The translations under genes and the position numbers were made by a program. DNA of 7,510 nucleotides, from contig PBOV01000058.1 of the NCBI GenBank assembly GCA_002724505.1, positions 10,078 to 17,587 of the forward strand, given 5' to 3'. Of this stretch, positions 1-6,737 are shown piece after piece; the first letter of the stretch is position 1; each line of letters opens with the position of its first letter. The notes under the pieces were generated by a model. The model ran no database searches. It worked only from the letters and a program-made list of their open reading frames with translations, and was not told the DNA's origin. The stretch comes from Rhodospirillaceae bacterium (GTDB lineage: Bacteria > Pseudomonadota > Alphaproteobacteria > MPNO01 > UBA2964).

Positions 1-1767
1 AGTGAATTCCAGGTTCAATACCCTCGCGCCACCTCAAATTCTATAGAACCACGCAGTACTTTTGCCTACCGCAACCAAATGGATGGCCGGATCACTCTTT
101 GCAGTAGCGCGCAGGAGCCCCACGAGATCAAGCATATAGTATCCCACATACTCGGCATGTCACAACTCGACCTTAGGGTTGTCGCGATGGATGTTGGCGG
201 CGCTTTCGGTATGAAAGGCCAGGTCTATCCAGAAGACGTTCTCGTTGTCTGGGCCTCCCGGAAGATTGAGCGTCCGGTAAAATGGACTGCGGATAGAAGC
301 GAAGCTATTGCTACGGACATGCATGGGAGGAGTCCTATGATCAAAGCCGCAATGGCCTTCGATGAAAAGGGCCACATAATTGCTATGCGGACGTCCGTCA
401 TCGTTGATGTTGGGGCATACCTAAGTATTTGGGCAGCCGTACCGCCACGGAACGCCACAATAAGTTTTCCGGGCACCTATCACATCCCGATGATTTTTGC
501 CAAAGTTAAAGCGACCTTCACAAACACGACCCTTTTGGGGCCTTATCGCGGCTCTGGGAAACCCGAGGCGTCGTACGTTTTAGAACGGTTGATAAGTAAT
601 GCAGCACAGGAGATGGGAATTGATCCCATTGAACTCCGCCGCCGAAACCTTATCCCGCAGCATGCAATGCCTTATCAAACGCCCGGGGGCTATATCTATG
701 ACACAGGAAATTTTGAACGAGTTTTAGATAAAGCTATTACCCTTTCAAACTGGGGTAGTTTTTCAACACGGAGGAAAGAAGCCGCGAATAGGGGCTTGCT
801 GCGTGGCATAGGTCTCGCGCTTCATTGCCAACGGGCTGGGACATTTTCGGAACGAATGGAAATCCGTGTCGACCAGGATGGTTTTATTTCTGTCCATGTA
901 GGTACTCTTTCCACTGGCCAAGGACACGAAACGATGTTTGCACAAATGATCTCTGGCTGGCTTTGTATTCCTTTTGATCAAATTCGTATCTTCCAAGGCG
1001 ACACCGACAAGGTGCTCTTTGGTAGAGGTACGTTTGCTCAGCGTAGCATGGCAACTGGCGGGTCGGCTTTAAAACGAGCCGCTGATGAAATAGTTAGAAA
1101 AGGCCGCCGAATAGCCGCCTGGCTAATGGAGGCGTCAGAAACGGATGTGGCTTTCGATCAAGGTAATTTTAGGGTGTCTGGGACTGACCGTTTAGTAACA
1201 TTCAAAGAAGTTGCAAAAGCGTCATATATGGGTACCGGATTACCGCAGGAACTCGGCGTCGGACTAGATGGCGTTGGTAATCATGATGGAACGTATAGCT
1301 TTCCCAATGGTTGTATGGTCTGTGAGGTAGAGGTTGATCCTGATACCGGCAGTATTGATGTAGATCAACTTTACGCTGTTGATGATGTTGGGGTCGTTGT
1401 AAATCCGCTAACTCTCGGGGGACAACTGCACGGCTCCATAGCACAGGGGCTCGGAGAAGCGACAATTGAACAAATAATTTATGAACGCAAAAGTGGGCAA
1501 CTAATGACTGGATCATTTATGGATTATGGAATGCCGCGCGCAGATATGATGCCCGACATAGTTTCGGAGGAATCACTTGTGCCTTCCACTAACAATTTAT
1601 TGGGAGTAAAGGGCGGCAGCGAGGCGGGTAATTGTGGTATGCCGCCTGCTATTATTATCGCTTCACTCGATGCGCTATCACCCCTCAAGGTAAAGGATAT
1701 TCCAATACCAGCAACTCCTCAAAGGGTATGGAAAGCAATACAAACCGCCCGAGAAGCCGCATCGTAA
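1..1767 (+). CDS. Molybdopterin-binding large subunit of a xanthine dehydrogenase / CoxL-family molybdenum hydroxylase (5' partial)
   Basis: The frame is open from base 1 and family-like sequence (IEPRSTFAY) precedes the first ATG at 79. That ATG is therefore internal and the gene starts upstream of the window. About 588 residues are visible; the family usually has about 750-800, so the N-terminal hammerhead domain is missing. Numbered from the ATG at 79, landmarks are GGAFGMK (40-46), PYRGSGKPEA (155-164), the cofactor loop GQGHET (280-285), GDTD (307-310) and GGSEAG, whose Glu515 (codon 1621-1623) matches the catalytic base of the family. Members use Mo-cytosine or Mo-pterin cofactor to hydroxylate carbon with water-derived oxygen, and need FeS and FAD subunits, here presumably upstream. 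The loop lacks the Cys of true aerobic CO dehydrogenase, so CO oxidation is unlikely. The substrate is unknown. The next gene starts 18 bases after the stop, suggesting an operon. Confidence 0.93.
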   Translation, partial: SEFQVQYPRATSNSIEPRSTFAYRNQMDGRITLCSSAQEPHEIKHIVSHILGMSQLDLRVVAMDVGGAFGMKGQVYPEDVLVVWASRKIERPVKWTADRSEAIATDMHGRSPMIKAAMAFDEKGHIIAMRTSVIVDVGAYLSIWAAVPPRNATISFPGTYHIPMIFAKVKATFTNTTLLGPYRGSGKPEASYVLERLISNAAQEMGIDPIELRRRNLIPQHAMPYQTPGGYIYDTGNFERVLDKAITLSNWGSFSTRRKEAANRGLLRGIGLALHCQRAGTFSERMEIRVDQDGFISVHVGTLSTGQGHETMFAQMISGWLCIPFDQIRIFQGDTDKVLFGRGTFAQRSMATGGSALKRAADEIVRKGRRIAAWLMEASETDVAFDQGNFRVSGTDRLVTFKEVAKASYMGTGLPQELGVGLDGVGNHDGTYSFPNGCMVCEVEVDPDTGSIDVDQLYAVDDVGVVVNPLTLGGQLHGSIAQGLGEATIEQIIYERKSGQLMTGSFMDYGMPRADMMPDIVSEESLVPSTNNLLGVKGGSEAGNCGMPPAIIIASLDALSPLKVKDIPIPATPQRVWKAIQTAREAAS

Positions 1768-1785
1768 CTACTTAAGGAATCGGTA

Positions 1786-2757
1786 ATGAACGAGCTCGAA
1801 ATTTCCCTAGCTGTCTGCGATTACGATCACGTAAGAGATTTCGTATCGGGGGCGGTAAATGCAGAAGGCCTGTGCGTAAATTTTCAAAGCTTTTCCATCC
1901 AGGAAATATTTCACCGCTTTACATCATTCCGGGAGTGGGACGCGTCGGAAATGTCCATGGGTATGTATGTCGCCCTACGTTCACAGGGCGATGATAGTCT
2001 TACGGCTATCCCAGTATTTACCTCACGCATGTTTCGTTTGTCGTCATTTTACATAAACCGAAATAGCTCTATAAAATCTGCTGCTGATCTGCGGGGTGGG
2101 AAAATAGGCTACCCGGAATGGGCGCATACAGCGGGGATCTATAGCCGCGCCTATCTAATGCATGAAATGGATATTGCCCTAGAGGAAGTTGAATGGGTTC
2201 AGTCAGGAGTAAATAAGGGTGGGATCGACGAGCATGTTGATCTGGCCCTGCCGAGTGGAGTGCGCCAAACATCTATTAAAGACAAAAGCCTCGATGAAAT
2301 GCTGATAGCGGGTGATATTGATGCCCTTATGTCTTCGGCCCCACCCAAAAGTTTCTATGATGGACATCCTGACATTGTACGCCTTTTCCCTGATTTCGAG
2401 GATCTTGAAATTACTCATTACCAGCAATCGGGTATTTTTCCCATTATGCATACAATTGCTATCAAACGAGAACTCACTGATAAGTATCCCTGGATCACAA
2501 AAAATTTGTTTAGCGCGTTTGATGAGGCCAAAAATCGTGCGACAGAGCGGCTGCGTGATGTGACGATTTCACGCTACCCCAATCCTTGGAACTTCACTGG
2601 CGCAGAGCGAGCGCGATCTATTTTTGGCAAAGATATTTGGCCATATGGAGTAGATCGAAATCGAATGACTTTAGAAAACTTTTTGCAATTCTGTTTGGAA
2701 CAGGGAATTTCACACAGACCAATGAAGGTGGACGAACTATTTGCACCAAATTTTTAA
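1786..2757 (+). CDS. 4,5-dihydroxyphthalate decarboxylase-family protein
   Basis: This 323-residue protein has the usual length of the family, whose characterised member (Pht5) decarboxylates 4,5-dihydroxyphthalate to protocatechuate. Family landmarks run the whole length: CDYDHV (11-16), EIFHRF (40-45), the EMSMGMY region (55-61), AIPVFTSRMFR (74-84), a DLRGGKIGYPEW block (101-112), AGDIDAL (175-181), GIFPIMHTI (216-224), WPYGVDRNR (285-293) and a LFAP terminus (318-321). The fold belongs to the periplasmic-binding-protein/NMT1-like group. There is no signal peptide, so a cytoplasmic enzyme is more likely than a transporter binding protein. AAGGA at 1774-1778, seven bases before ATG, supports the start. 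The gene follows the molybdenum hydroxylase closely and is probably co-transcribed, so its substrate may be the hydroxylated product. Many family members occur outside phthalate pathways, so the exact substrate is not known. Confidence 0.87.
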   Translation: MNELEISLAVCDYDHVRDFVSGAVNAEGLCVNFQSFSIQEIFHRFTSFREWDASEMSMGMYVALRSQGDDSLTAIPVFTSRMFRLSSFYINRNSSIKSAADLRGGKIGYPEWAHTAGIYSRAYLMHEMDIALEEVEWVQSGVNKGGIDEHVDLALPSGVRQTSIKDKSLDEMLIAGDIDALMSSAPPKSFYDGHPDIVRLFPDFEDLEITHYQQSGIFPIMHTIAIKRELTDKYPWITKNLFSAFDEAKNRATERLRDVTISRYPNPWNFTGAERARSIFGKDIWPYGVDRNRMTLENFLQFCLEQGISHRPMKVDELFAPNF

Positions 2758-2831
2758 TAAGATCCCTAAACTTAATCTCTTTATAACCACCGATATGAGC
2801 TTTAAAGGTGTTAAAAAGAACGACCGAATAG

Positions 2832-2849
2832 TTTTTATATTTATAAAAA
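2832..2849. repeat. AT-only inverted repeat in the gap before the lyase gene
   Basis: Arms tttttat and ataaaaa flank a four-base spacer, giving seven A-T pairs. The repeat sits in the 221-base gap between the decarboxylase-family gene and the dihydrodipicolinate-synthase-family gene. With no G-C pairs it would be a weak terminator; it may simply reflect the AT-rich spacer. A poor promoter-like pair (TTGGTT at 2917-2922 and GATAAT at 2938-2943, spacing 15) lies downstream, so the next gene could have its own start. Confidence 0.3.
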
Positions 2850-2978
2850 TGTAGCCGGTTGTTTGGGCAGCCACGTTTCAAATTCCCGCCAAATAAAAAA
2901 TGAATTCCAGTTTCCCTTGGTTTTGAGGACTTTGCCAGATAATCTTACCTAACTAATAGGGAATTAAGGAGTGCCCCG

Positions 2979-3920
2979 ATGGCTAAACGCATGATTAAAG
3001 GTTCATTTGTAGCTTTGATAACCCCCATGAATAATGATGGCTCAGTTGATTTTGAAGGCTTCCGAACGCTCCTCGATTTTCAAGAACAAAATGGAAGTTC
3101 TGCTGTTCTGATAATGGGCTCAACCGGCGAAGTTTCGATGCTAACCCCCGATGAAAGACGCCAGATCATCTCAGAGACAATCAAAATGAAGACTGGAAAA
3201 ATGGAATTCTGGTATGGTTGTACTGGGCCTAGCACCGAACAAACCATCGGTTACGTCGAGTATGCGAGCAAGGAAGGTGCTGACGGTGCCATTATTGCCG
3301 CTCCACCATATATTTGTGCGCCAGACGAGGATATCACCGACTATTTTCTTGAGGTTGCCGATGCCAGTGATATCCCAATCGGGATTTATAACAACCCTCC
3401 ACGCGTTAAAACTGATCTAGCACATACGTCAATTTTACGACTTGCAGAGCATCCAAATATTATTGTTAACAAGGAATCCACTGCTCGTGTTGGGCAAATA
3501 GCCCAAACGGTAGCGGGTAATCCTGACATGTCATTGATGTGCTGTGATAGTCCCACGCTAGGCCTTGTAGTCCCACTGATGTCTTTGGGAGGTCATGGTA
3601 CAGCAAATATGTCCGGTAATTTGATTCCGCAAGAAATGGTAACAATCTCTACGCCCTGGGAGAATTGGGATCATGCTATCGCCTGCCGAAATGCTTGGCT
3701 GAAAAATCTTAAAATGCTGCACTTCACTTATTCGGCAATAAACCCGGTTGCTATTAAATGCCTGATGGGTTCCGTTGGTCTCCCAGCCGGCCCACTTCGA
3801 AAGCCACTTAGGCCTATTACACCTGAGCATCTCTCAAAGGGGTTAGAAATCTGCCGTGAACTGGGCTTAGACCAAAAATATGGCTTCAACCTGCCGCTAA
3901 TGCGATCTGCCGCTGAGTAA
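2979..3920 (+). CDS. Dihydrodipicolinate synthase-family (DapA/NAL superfamily) aldolase or dehydratase
   Basis: This 313-residue class I aldolase-type TIM barrel is slightly longer than biosynthetic DapA (about 292). Visible landmarks are GSTGE (47-51, the GTTGE pyruvate-binding loop), IYNNPPR with Tyr137 (136-142), the Schiff-base lysine Lys165 in VNKEST, GTANMSGNLIP (207-217) and a C-terminal GLPAGPLRKPLRPIT (267-281). By hand alignment the first Thr of DapA GTTGE is Ser here, and the first Tyr of the PYY motif is Pro110 while Tyr111 remains. The enzyme should form an imine with pyruvate or another 2-oxo acid. A catabolic lyase or dehydratase is more likely than lysine biosynthesis, given its neighbours and the altered motif. 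AAGGAG at 2966-2971, seven bases upstream, selects this ATG over the one four codons later. The stop is one base from the stop of the convergent SDR gene. Confidence 0.9.
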   Translation: MAKRMIKGSFVALITPMNNDGSVDFEGFRTLLDFQEQNGSSAVLIMGSTGEVSMLTPDERRQIISETIKMKTGKMEFWYGCTGPSTEQTIGYVEYASKEGADGAIIAAPPYICAPDEDITDYFLEVADASDIPIGIYNNPPRVKTDLAHTSILRLAEHPNIIVNKESTARVGQIAQTVAGNPDMSLMCCDSPTLGLVVPLMSLGGHGTANMSGNLIPQEMVTISTPWENWDHAIACRNAWLKNLKMLHFTYSAINPVAIKCLMGSVGLPAGPLRKPLRPITPEHLSKGLEICRELGLDQKYGFNLPLMRSAAE

Positions 3921-3921
3921 A

Positions 3922-4668
3922 TCACGCCAGGTTTAAACCACCATCGACATGAATGGTTTGACCAGTAATAAACGCGGCCCCATCTGAAAGAAGAAAGGCT
4001 ATCAACTCTGCCACATCATCTGGCGTTCCGATGCGTCCCATCGGTGACTTGGCTGCAGCATTTATCCAAGCGTCATCGGGTAAAGCAGAATGACCGTTAG
4101 CATCTTTCATGGTATAGCCAGGCGCAACGCAGTTTACTGTGACGCCGTCTGGCGCAACTTGTACCGCAAGGGATTTGGCTAGCGCTTCGATCGACGCTTT
4201 CGCCGCCGCTGTTGCCGGAAATAATCCATCGGCATCGTAAACATGCGCAACAAAAGAACTTAATGCGACAACTCGGCCACAATCGGAATCCCTAATATAA
4301 GGGATCGCGTTTGTTGCCATTCGAAAAAATGCTTCCGGCATCCCACGGTAAGCCTTACTAAGGGAATCCGTATCCACCTCCCCAAACAACCGTCTGTCAG
4401 CAAATCCAGCATTACTGACAATTTGATCTAGACCTCCAAAGTGCTCTACTGTTTGACCAACTAAGGAATCTGCAAAAATACCGTCGCTTAAATCACCAAG
4501 AATTATTTCGACAGAGCTGCCAGATCCCGCAACCACTTCTGCGACTTGATTTAGGCCCTCCATATTTGACCGGGAATGCAGCATGAGGTCTCTGCCAGGC
4601 CCGGCAATTTTTTTTGCGGTAGCTGCGCCAATTCCACTAGCCGCGCCTGTTATTAAAGTTACTGTCAT
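3922..4668 (-). CDS. SDR-family protein with atypical active site
   Basis: The length of 248 residues is typical of classical short-chain dehydrogenases. The nucleotide-binding motif TGAASGIG (7-14), NAG (86-88), the SS pair (137-138), Lys157, the VAPGYTMKD segment (181-189) and the C-terminal [11 protein letters not shown] (234-244) are all present. After strand beta2 the HSRSN stretch (31-35) lacks the acidic residue typical of NAD users, which suggests NADP(H). The classical tetrad is Asn-Ser-Tyr-Lys. Four residues before Lys157 there is Thr153 (ACA codon, complement of 4210-4212) where Tyr is expected, and by hand alignment the Asn position is Met110. Ser137/138 lies 15-16 residues before Thr153, against the more usual 13. 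The protein may use a different proton donor, bind nucleotide without normal oxidoreductase activity, or have lost activity. No strong ribosome-binding site is seen, but the start directly precedes the first beta strand. Confidence 0.88.
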   Translation of the reverse strand: MTVTLITGAASGIGAATAKKIAGPGRDLMLHSRSNMEGLNQVAEVVAGSGSSVEIILGDLSDGIFADSLVGQTVEHFGGLDQIVSNAGFADRRLFGEVDTDSLSKAYRGMPEAFFRMATNAIPYIRDSDCGRVVALSSFVAHVYDADGLFPATAAAKASIEALAKSLAVQVAPDGVTVNCVAPGYTMKDANGHSALPDDAWINAAAKSPMGRIGTPDDVAELIAFLLSDGAAFITGQTIHVDGGLNLA

Positions 4669-4733
4669 CTTGTATGATTAATTTACGCTTCTGGGCCTTT
4701 TATCAAAAATAAATTAACAGAAATCACAAATAG

Positions 4734-4761
4734 TTGGAACCTAGTTTCCGATAATGATAAA
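4734..4761 (+). promoter_or_regulatory. Possible sigma-70-like promoter for the TPR gene
   Basis: TTGGAA (4734-4739) and GATAAA (4756-4761) are separated by 16 bases, each matching four of six consensus positions. They lie about 45 bases before the ATG at 4806. A short inverted repeat (ccata-tg-tatgg, 4764-4775) lies just downstream and could be an operator or chance. This is a weak call based on position and consensus only. Confidence 0.25.
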
Positions 4762-4805
4762 CACCATATGTATGGCACAAATCGATAAAACACCGCGGTA
4801 TAGAA

Positions 4806-5309
4806 ATGTTAAAAAGAATCCCGATGAGAGGTTTTATTATTTTCATAGCTTTCGGTCTTGCGGTATTAGGCGCCAAAGTGGTGTCATCGGTGCCGGGTAC
4901 TTTAGCTGCAGGAGTTGACAGCAATTGGGGGGCATATTCACAAAAAGAACAAAATCCTGACTGGAGCTCCGCAAAAAACAGTATAGCCACCAAAGACTAT
5001 GCCAAAGCTATTCATCACTTACAAAAATATATTGCGAAAAACCCCAAAAATGCTAACGCACACAACTATATGGGATTCGCGTTCCGGCATATGGGGAAGC
5101 TTAAAAAGTCGGGCGCAGCATACAAGAAGGCCCTAACTATCAACCCCCGGCATCTTGGGGCCCTAGAATACCAAGGTCAGTTATTCTTAAAACTTGGACA
5201 GGTTGAAAAAGCGAAATCTAACCTCGCTAAACTAGATGACCTCTGCCTCTTTGGTTGCGACGAATATACCACGCTGAAAAATGCTATAATTCAATACAAC
5301 ATTAAATAA
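4806..5309 (+). CDS. Small exported tetratricopeptide-repeat (TPR) protein
   Basis: The 167-residue protein begins with a signal-like segment: Lys3, Arg4 and Arg8, then a hydrophobic run at about 9-23. It is probably secreted to the periplasm or held at the inner membrane; the cleavage site is not clear. TPR-like helices follow at about 52-83, 84-116 and 117-143. The second is the best (NYMGFAFRHMGKLKKSGAAY, ending in a KKALTINP segment at 107-114). The C-terminus has the motif CLFGC (Cys147 and Cys151) followed by DEYTTL, a terminus I associate with short alphaproteobacterial TPR proteins. TPRs bind partner proteins, and the cysteine pair could be a disulfide or metal site; both are inferences. 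No clear ribosome-binding site precedes this ATG. An alternative start is Met7 (4824), which would still keep the hydrophobic segment. It converges on the CDGSH gene 30 bases away. Confidence 0.82.
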   Translation: MLKRIPMRGFIIFIAFGLAVLGAKVVSSVPGTLAAGVDSNWGAYSQKEQNPDWSSAKNSIATKDYAKAIHHLQKYIAKNPKNANAHNYMGFAFRHMGKLKKSGAAYKKALTINPRHLGALEYQGQLFLKLGQVEKAKSNLAKLDDLCLFGCDEYTTLKNAIIQYNIK

Positions 5310-5339
5310 ACTCGCCGCTCCTGGTTATCGTTATCAACC

Positions 5340-5555
5340 TTAAGTTTCGTGAGTGCCGTCGCAAAGGGGTTGATTTTGAGTTCGCTTGCAGCCACAGAAG
5401 GTTACAGGACGGTCACGCTTTGCAATGTATTGCACCGGTGAAACTCCGGTTCCCTTGTGCGAGCCATCGCAAAAAGGTTGATCTGTGCTTTGACCGCATG
5501 CACACCACCAATATTCTTTACCTTCTTCAACAAGCCGCTGGTAATATAGTGCCAT
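5340..5555 (-). CDS. Two-motif CDGSH iron-sulfur protein (mitoNEET-like)
   Basis: The protein has only 71 residues but two complete CDGSH cluster-binding motifs of the form C-x-C-x8-C-x3-H. The first is Cys18, Cys20, Cys29 and His33 (PFCDGSH). The second is Cys54, Cys56, Cys65 and His69 (PLCDGTH). Each should hold one [2Fe-2S] cluster with three Cys and one His ligand, so one chain could carry two clusters. No signal peptide or membrane anchor is visible, so it is cytoplasmic. Such proteins are thought to transfer electrons or clusters, but bacterial roles are poorly defined. AAGGAT (minus strand, about nine bases before the ATG) supports the start. It is divergent from the 2-oxoglutarate dioxygenase, with a 112-base shared upstream region. 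A functional link to that Fe(II) enzyme is possible but unproven. Confidence 0.92.
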   Translation of the reverse strand: MALYYQRLVEEGKEYWWCACGQSTDQPFCDGSHKGTGVSPVQYIAKRDRPVTFCGCKRTQNQPLCDGTHET

Positions 5556-5667
5556 ATTAGTCAGATCCTTTTATTTACAATAAAAATTTACTATTATTTA
5601 GAACGAGACACCGCTGTTCACAAGTCCCGTATAGATAGTTAGGCTGCAGATCCAAAGGGAGACAGAA

Positions 5668-6528
5668 ATGCCTAAATCTTTCGATATCCGCCCGTTAGGT
5701 CCGGCACTTGGCGCAGAAATTCTGGGGCTTGATATTAGCAAACCCCTAGATAATGAAACGATTCAGGACCTTTACGACGCTTGGAGCGACAATATTGTGC
5801 TTTTGTTCAATAAAAAAGATATGACGCAGGTCGAACAGTTGCGCTTTGCATCGTGCTTTGGAAAAATTGGGGAGCGGCCCAAGCCCAAAGAGGCGCGGCC
5901 CGAAGACTATTCCAAGCTCGATGCCGCATTTATGCTAGTCACTAATATCCGTGAAAATGGTAAGCCTATTGGCACACTACCTGATGGCGAGATGATGTTT
6001 CATCACGATACCATTTATAAACCGCGTCCACATATCGGGACACTCCTCTATGCCATTGAAGTTCCGTCTGTTGGAGGAAATACAAAATTTACTAATCTCT
6101 ACAAGGCATATGACGCACTACCAATTGAGATTAAACAGAAAATTGAAGGTCGTAAGGCGCTGCATCTATATGATTACGACCGTATTAGCGAACGCAATAC
6201 GGCGGAGGGCGCAGGAGCACTGCTTGAGAATTACGCACATCCGGTTGCAATCACCCACCCACGGTCAGGCAGAAAGGCACTTTATGTAAACCGCCTAATG
6301 ACCGCCGAAATTCAAGGGGTTCCGCACGAGGAAAGTGAAGACATCCTGAGCCTGATGTTCGATATAGCCGAACGACCCGAGCATGTGTACGAGCATATTT
6401 GGACACCGGGAGATTTATTATTGTGGGACAACTTTTGTTCATCCCACGCCCGAACAAACTTCTCAAACGGAGAGGTCCGGCTTTTACGCCGCTGTCAAGT
6501 CGAGGCGGAAAGTGCGCCAGAAGCATAA
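5668..6528 (+). CDS. TauD/TfdA-family Fe(II)/2-oxoglutarate-dependent dioxygenase
   Basis: The length of 286 residues fits the family. The iron-binding facial triad is visible as His112-x-Asp114 in FHHDT and distal His260 in WDNFCSSHA. Arg271, 11 residues after the distal His, matches the 2-oxoglutarate carboxylate-binding Arg of TauD. GGNTKFTN (137-144) is the usual segment with the co-substrate Thr, and the N-terminal motif LGAEILGLDIS (14-24) is also typical. The reaction should couple 2-oxoglutarate decarboxylation to hydroxylation of a small substrate. Taurine, other sulfonates, aryloxyacids and others are possible, and the sequence does not decide among them. AAAGGGAG at 5654-5661, six bases before the ATG, is a strong ribosome-binding site. 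The gene is monocistronic, divergent from the CDGSH gene, and ends before the terminator at 6627-6650. Confidence 0.92.
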   Translation: MPKSFDIRPLGPALGAEILGLDISKPLDNETIQDLYDAWSDNIVLLFNKKDMTQVEQLRFASCFGKIGERPKPKEARPEDYSKLDAAFMLVTNIRENGKPIGTLPDGEMMFHHDTIYKPRPHIGTLLYAIEVPSVGGNTKFTNLYKAYDALPIEIKQKIEGRKALHLYDYDRISERNTAEGAGALLENYAHPVAITHPRSGRKALYVNRLMTAEIQGVPHEESEDILSLMFDIAERPEHVYEHIWTPGDLLLWDNFCSSHARTNFSNGEVRLLRRCQVEAESAPEA

Positions 6529-6626
6529 AAGCTCTAATCACACAATTCCTAGGCAACGCCGTTCAAGGGTGAACGCACTCTGCGCACTAAAAGCTAGTTC
6601 TATACCGCTTGTAATTTCGAAAGAAT

Positions 6627-6650
6627 AAAAAAAGGGCCGTACAGCCCCTT
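6627..6650 (-). terminator. Rho-independent terminator between convergent genes
   Basis: Read on the minus strand, a GC-rich stem (GGGC paired with GCCC, extended by a G-U and two A-U pairs, loop of six) is followed by seven T (6627-6633). It fits termination of the rhodanese-like transcript, whose stop lies about 90 bases upstream. The plus-strand version has a mismatch and a T-rich but interrupted tail (cttcttcattt), so it may also stop the dioxygenase transcript about 100 bases after its stop codon. Confidence 0.8.
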
Positions 6651-6677
6651 CTTCATTTACTAGTTATTGTAATCTAT

Positions 6678-6712
6678 AAATTTTAGCCCACTCCCCCACT
6701 CGAGCTAAATTT
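6678..6712. repeat. Inverted repeat with 16-base C-rich spacer
   Basis: Left arm AAATTTTAGC (6678-6687) and right arm GCTAAATTT (6704-6712) match over nine pairs with one extra T. The spacer holds a near-tandem CCCACTC (6687-6693 and 6695-6701). It lies in the 3' region shared by two convergent genes, between the terminator and the rhodanese stop codon. It could be an RNA hairpin in the rhodanese 3' untranslated region or a small protein-binding site. Confidence 0.45.
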
Positions 6713-6737
6713 CAATATCTATTAGCATGGATGCCTC

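Noticed and set aside
79..81. ATG as the start of the molybdenum hydroxylase gene
   Set aside because: The frame is open to base 1 and the residues before this ATG already match the family, so it is internal to a gene cut by the window edge.
1202..1516. Minus-strand open frame of 104 codons
   Set aside because: Lies wholly antisense inside the molybdenum hydroxylase gene and shows no domain-like sequence.
1..1767. Aerobic carbon monoxide dehydrogenase (coxL)
   Set aside because: The diagnostic Cys-containing active-site loop is absent; only the broader family can be claimed.
1786..2757. Periplasmic substrate-binding protein of an ABC transporter
   Set aside because: The fold is related, but there is no signal peptide or transporter gene nearby and the motifs match the decarboxylase family along the full length.
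2618..2881. Minus-strand open frame of 87 codons over the end of the decarboxylase-family gene
   Set aside because: Mostly antisense to a well-supported gene; the remainder lies in AT-rich spacer, with no recognisable protein features.
2901..2910. TGAATTCCAG, also present at 3-12
   Set aside because: A ten-base match, one copy inside coding sequence, with no extension; likely chance.
5310..5339. Possible terminator between the TPR and CDGSH genes
   Set aside because: Only a GGTT/AACC pair and a repeated GTTATC are present, with no stable stem or T tract.
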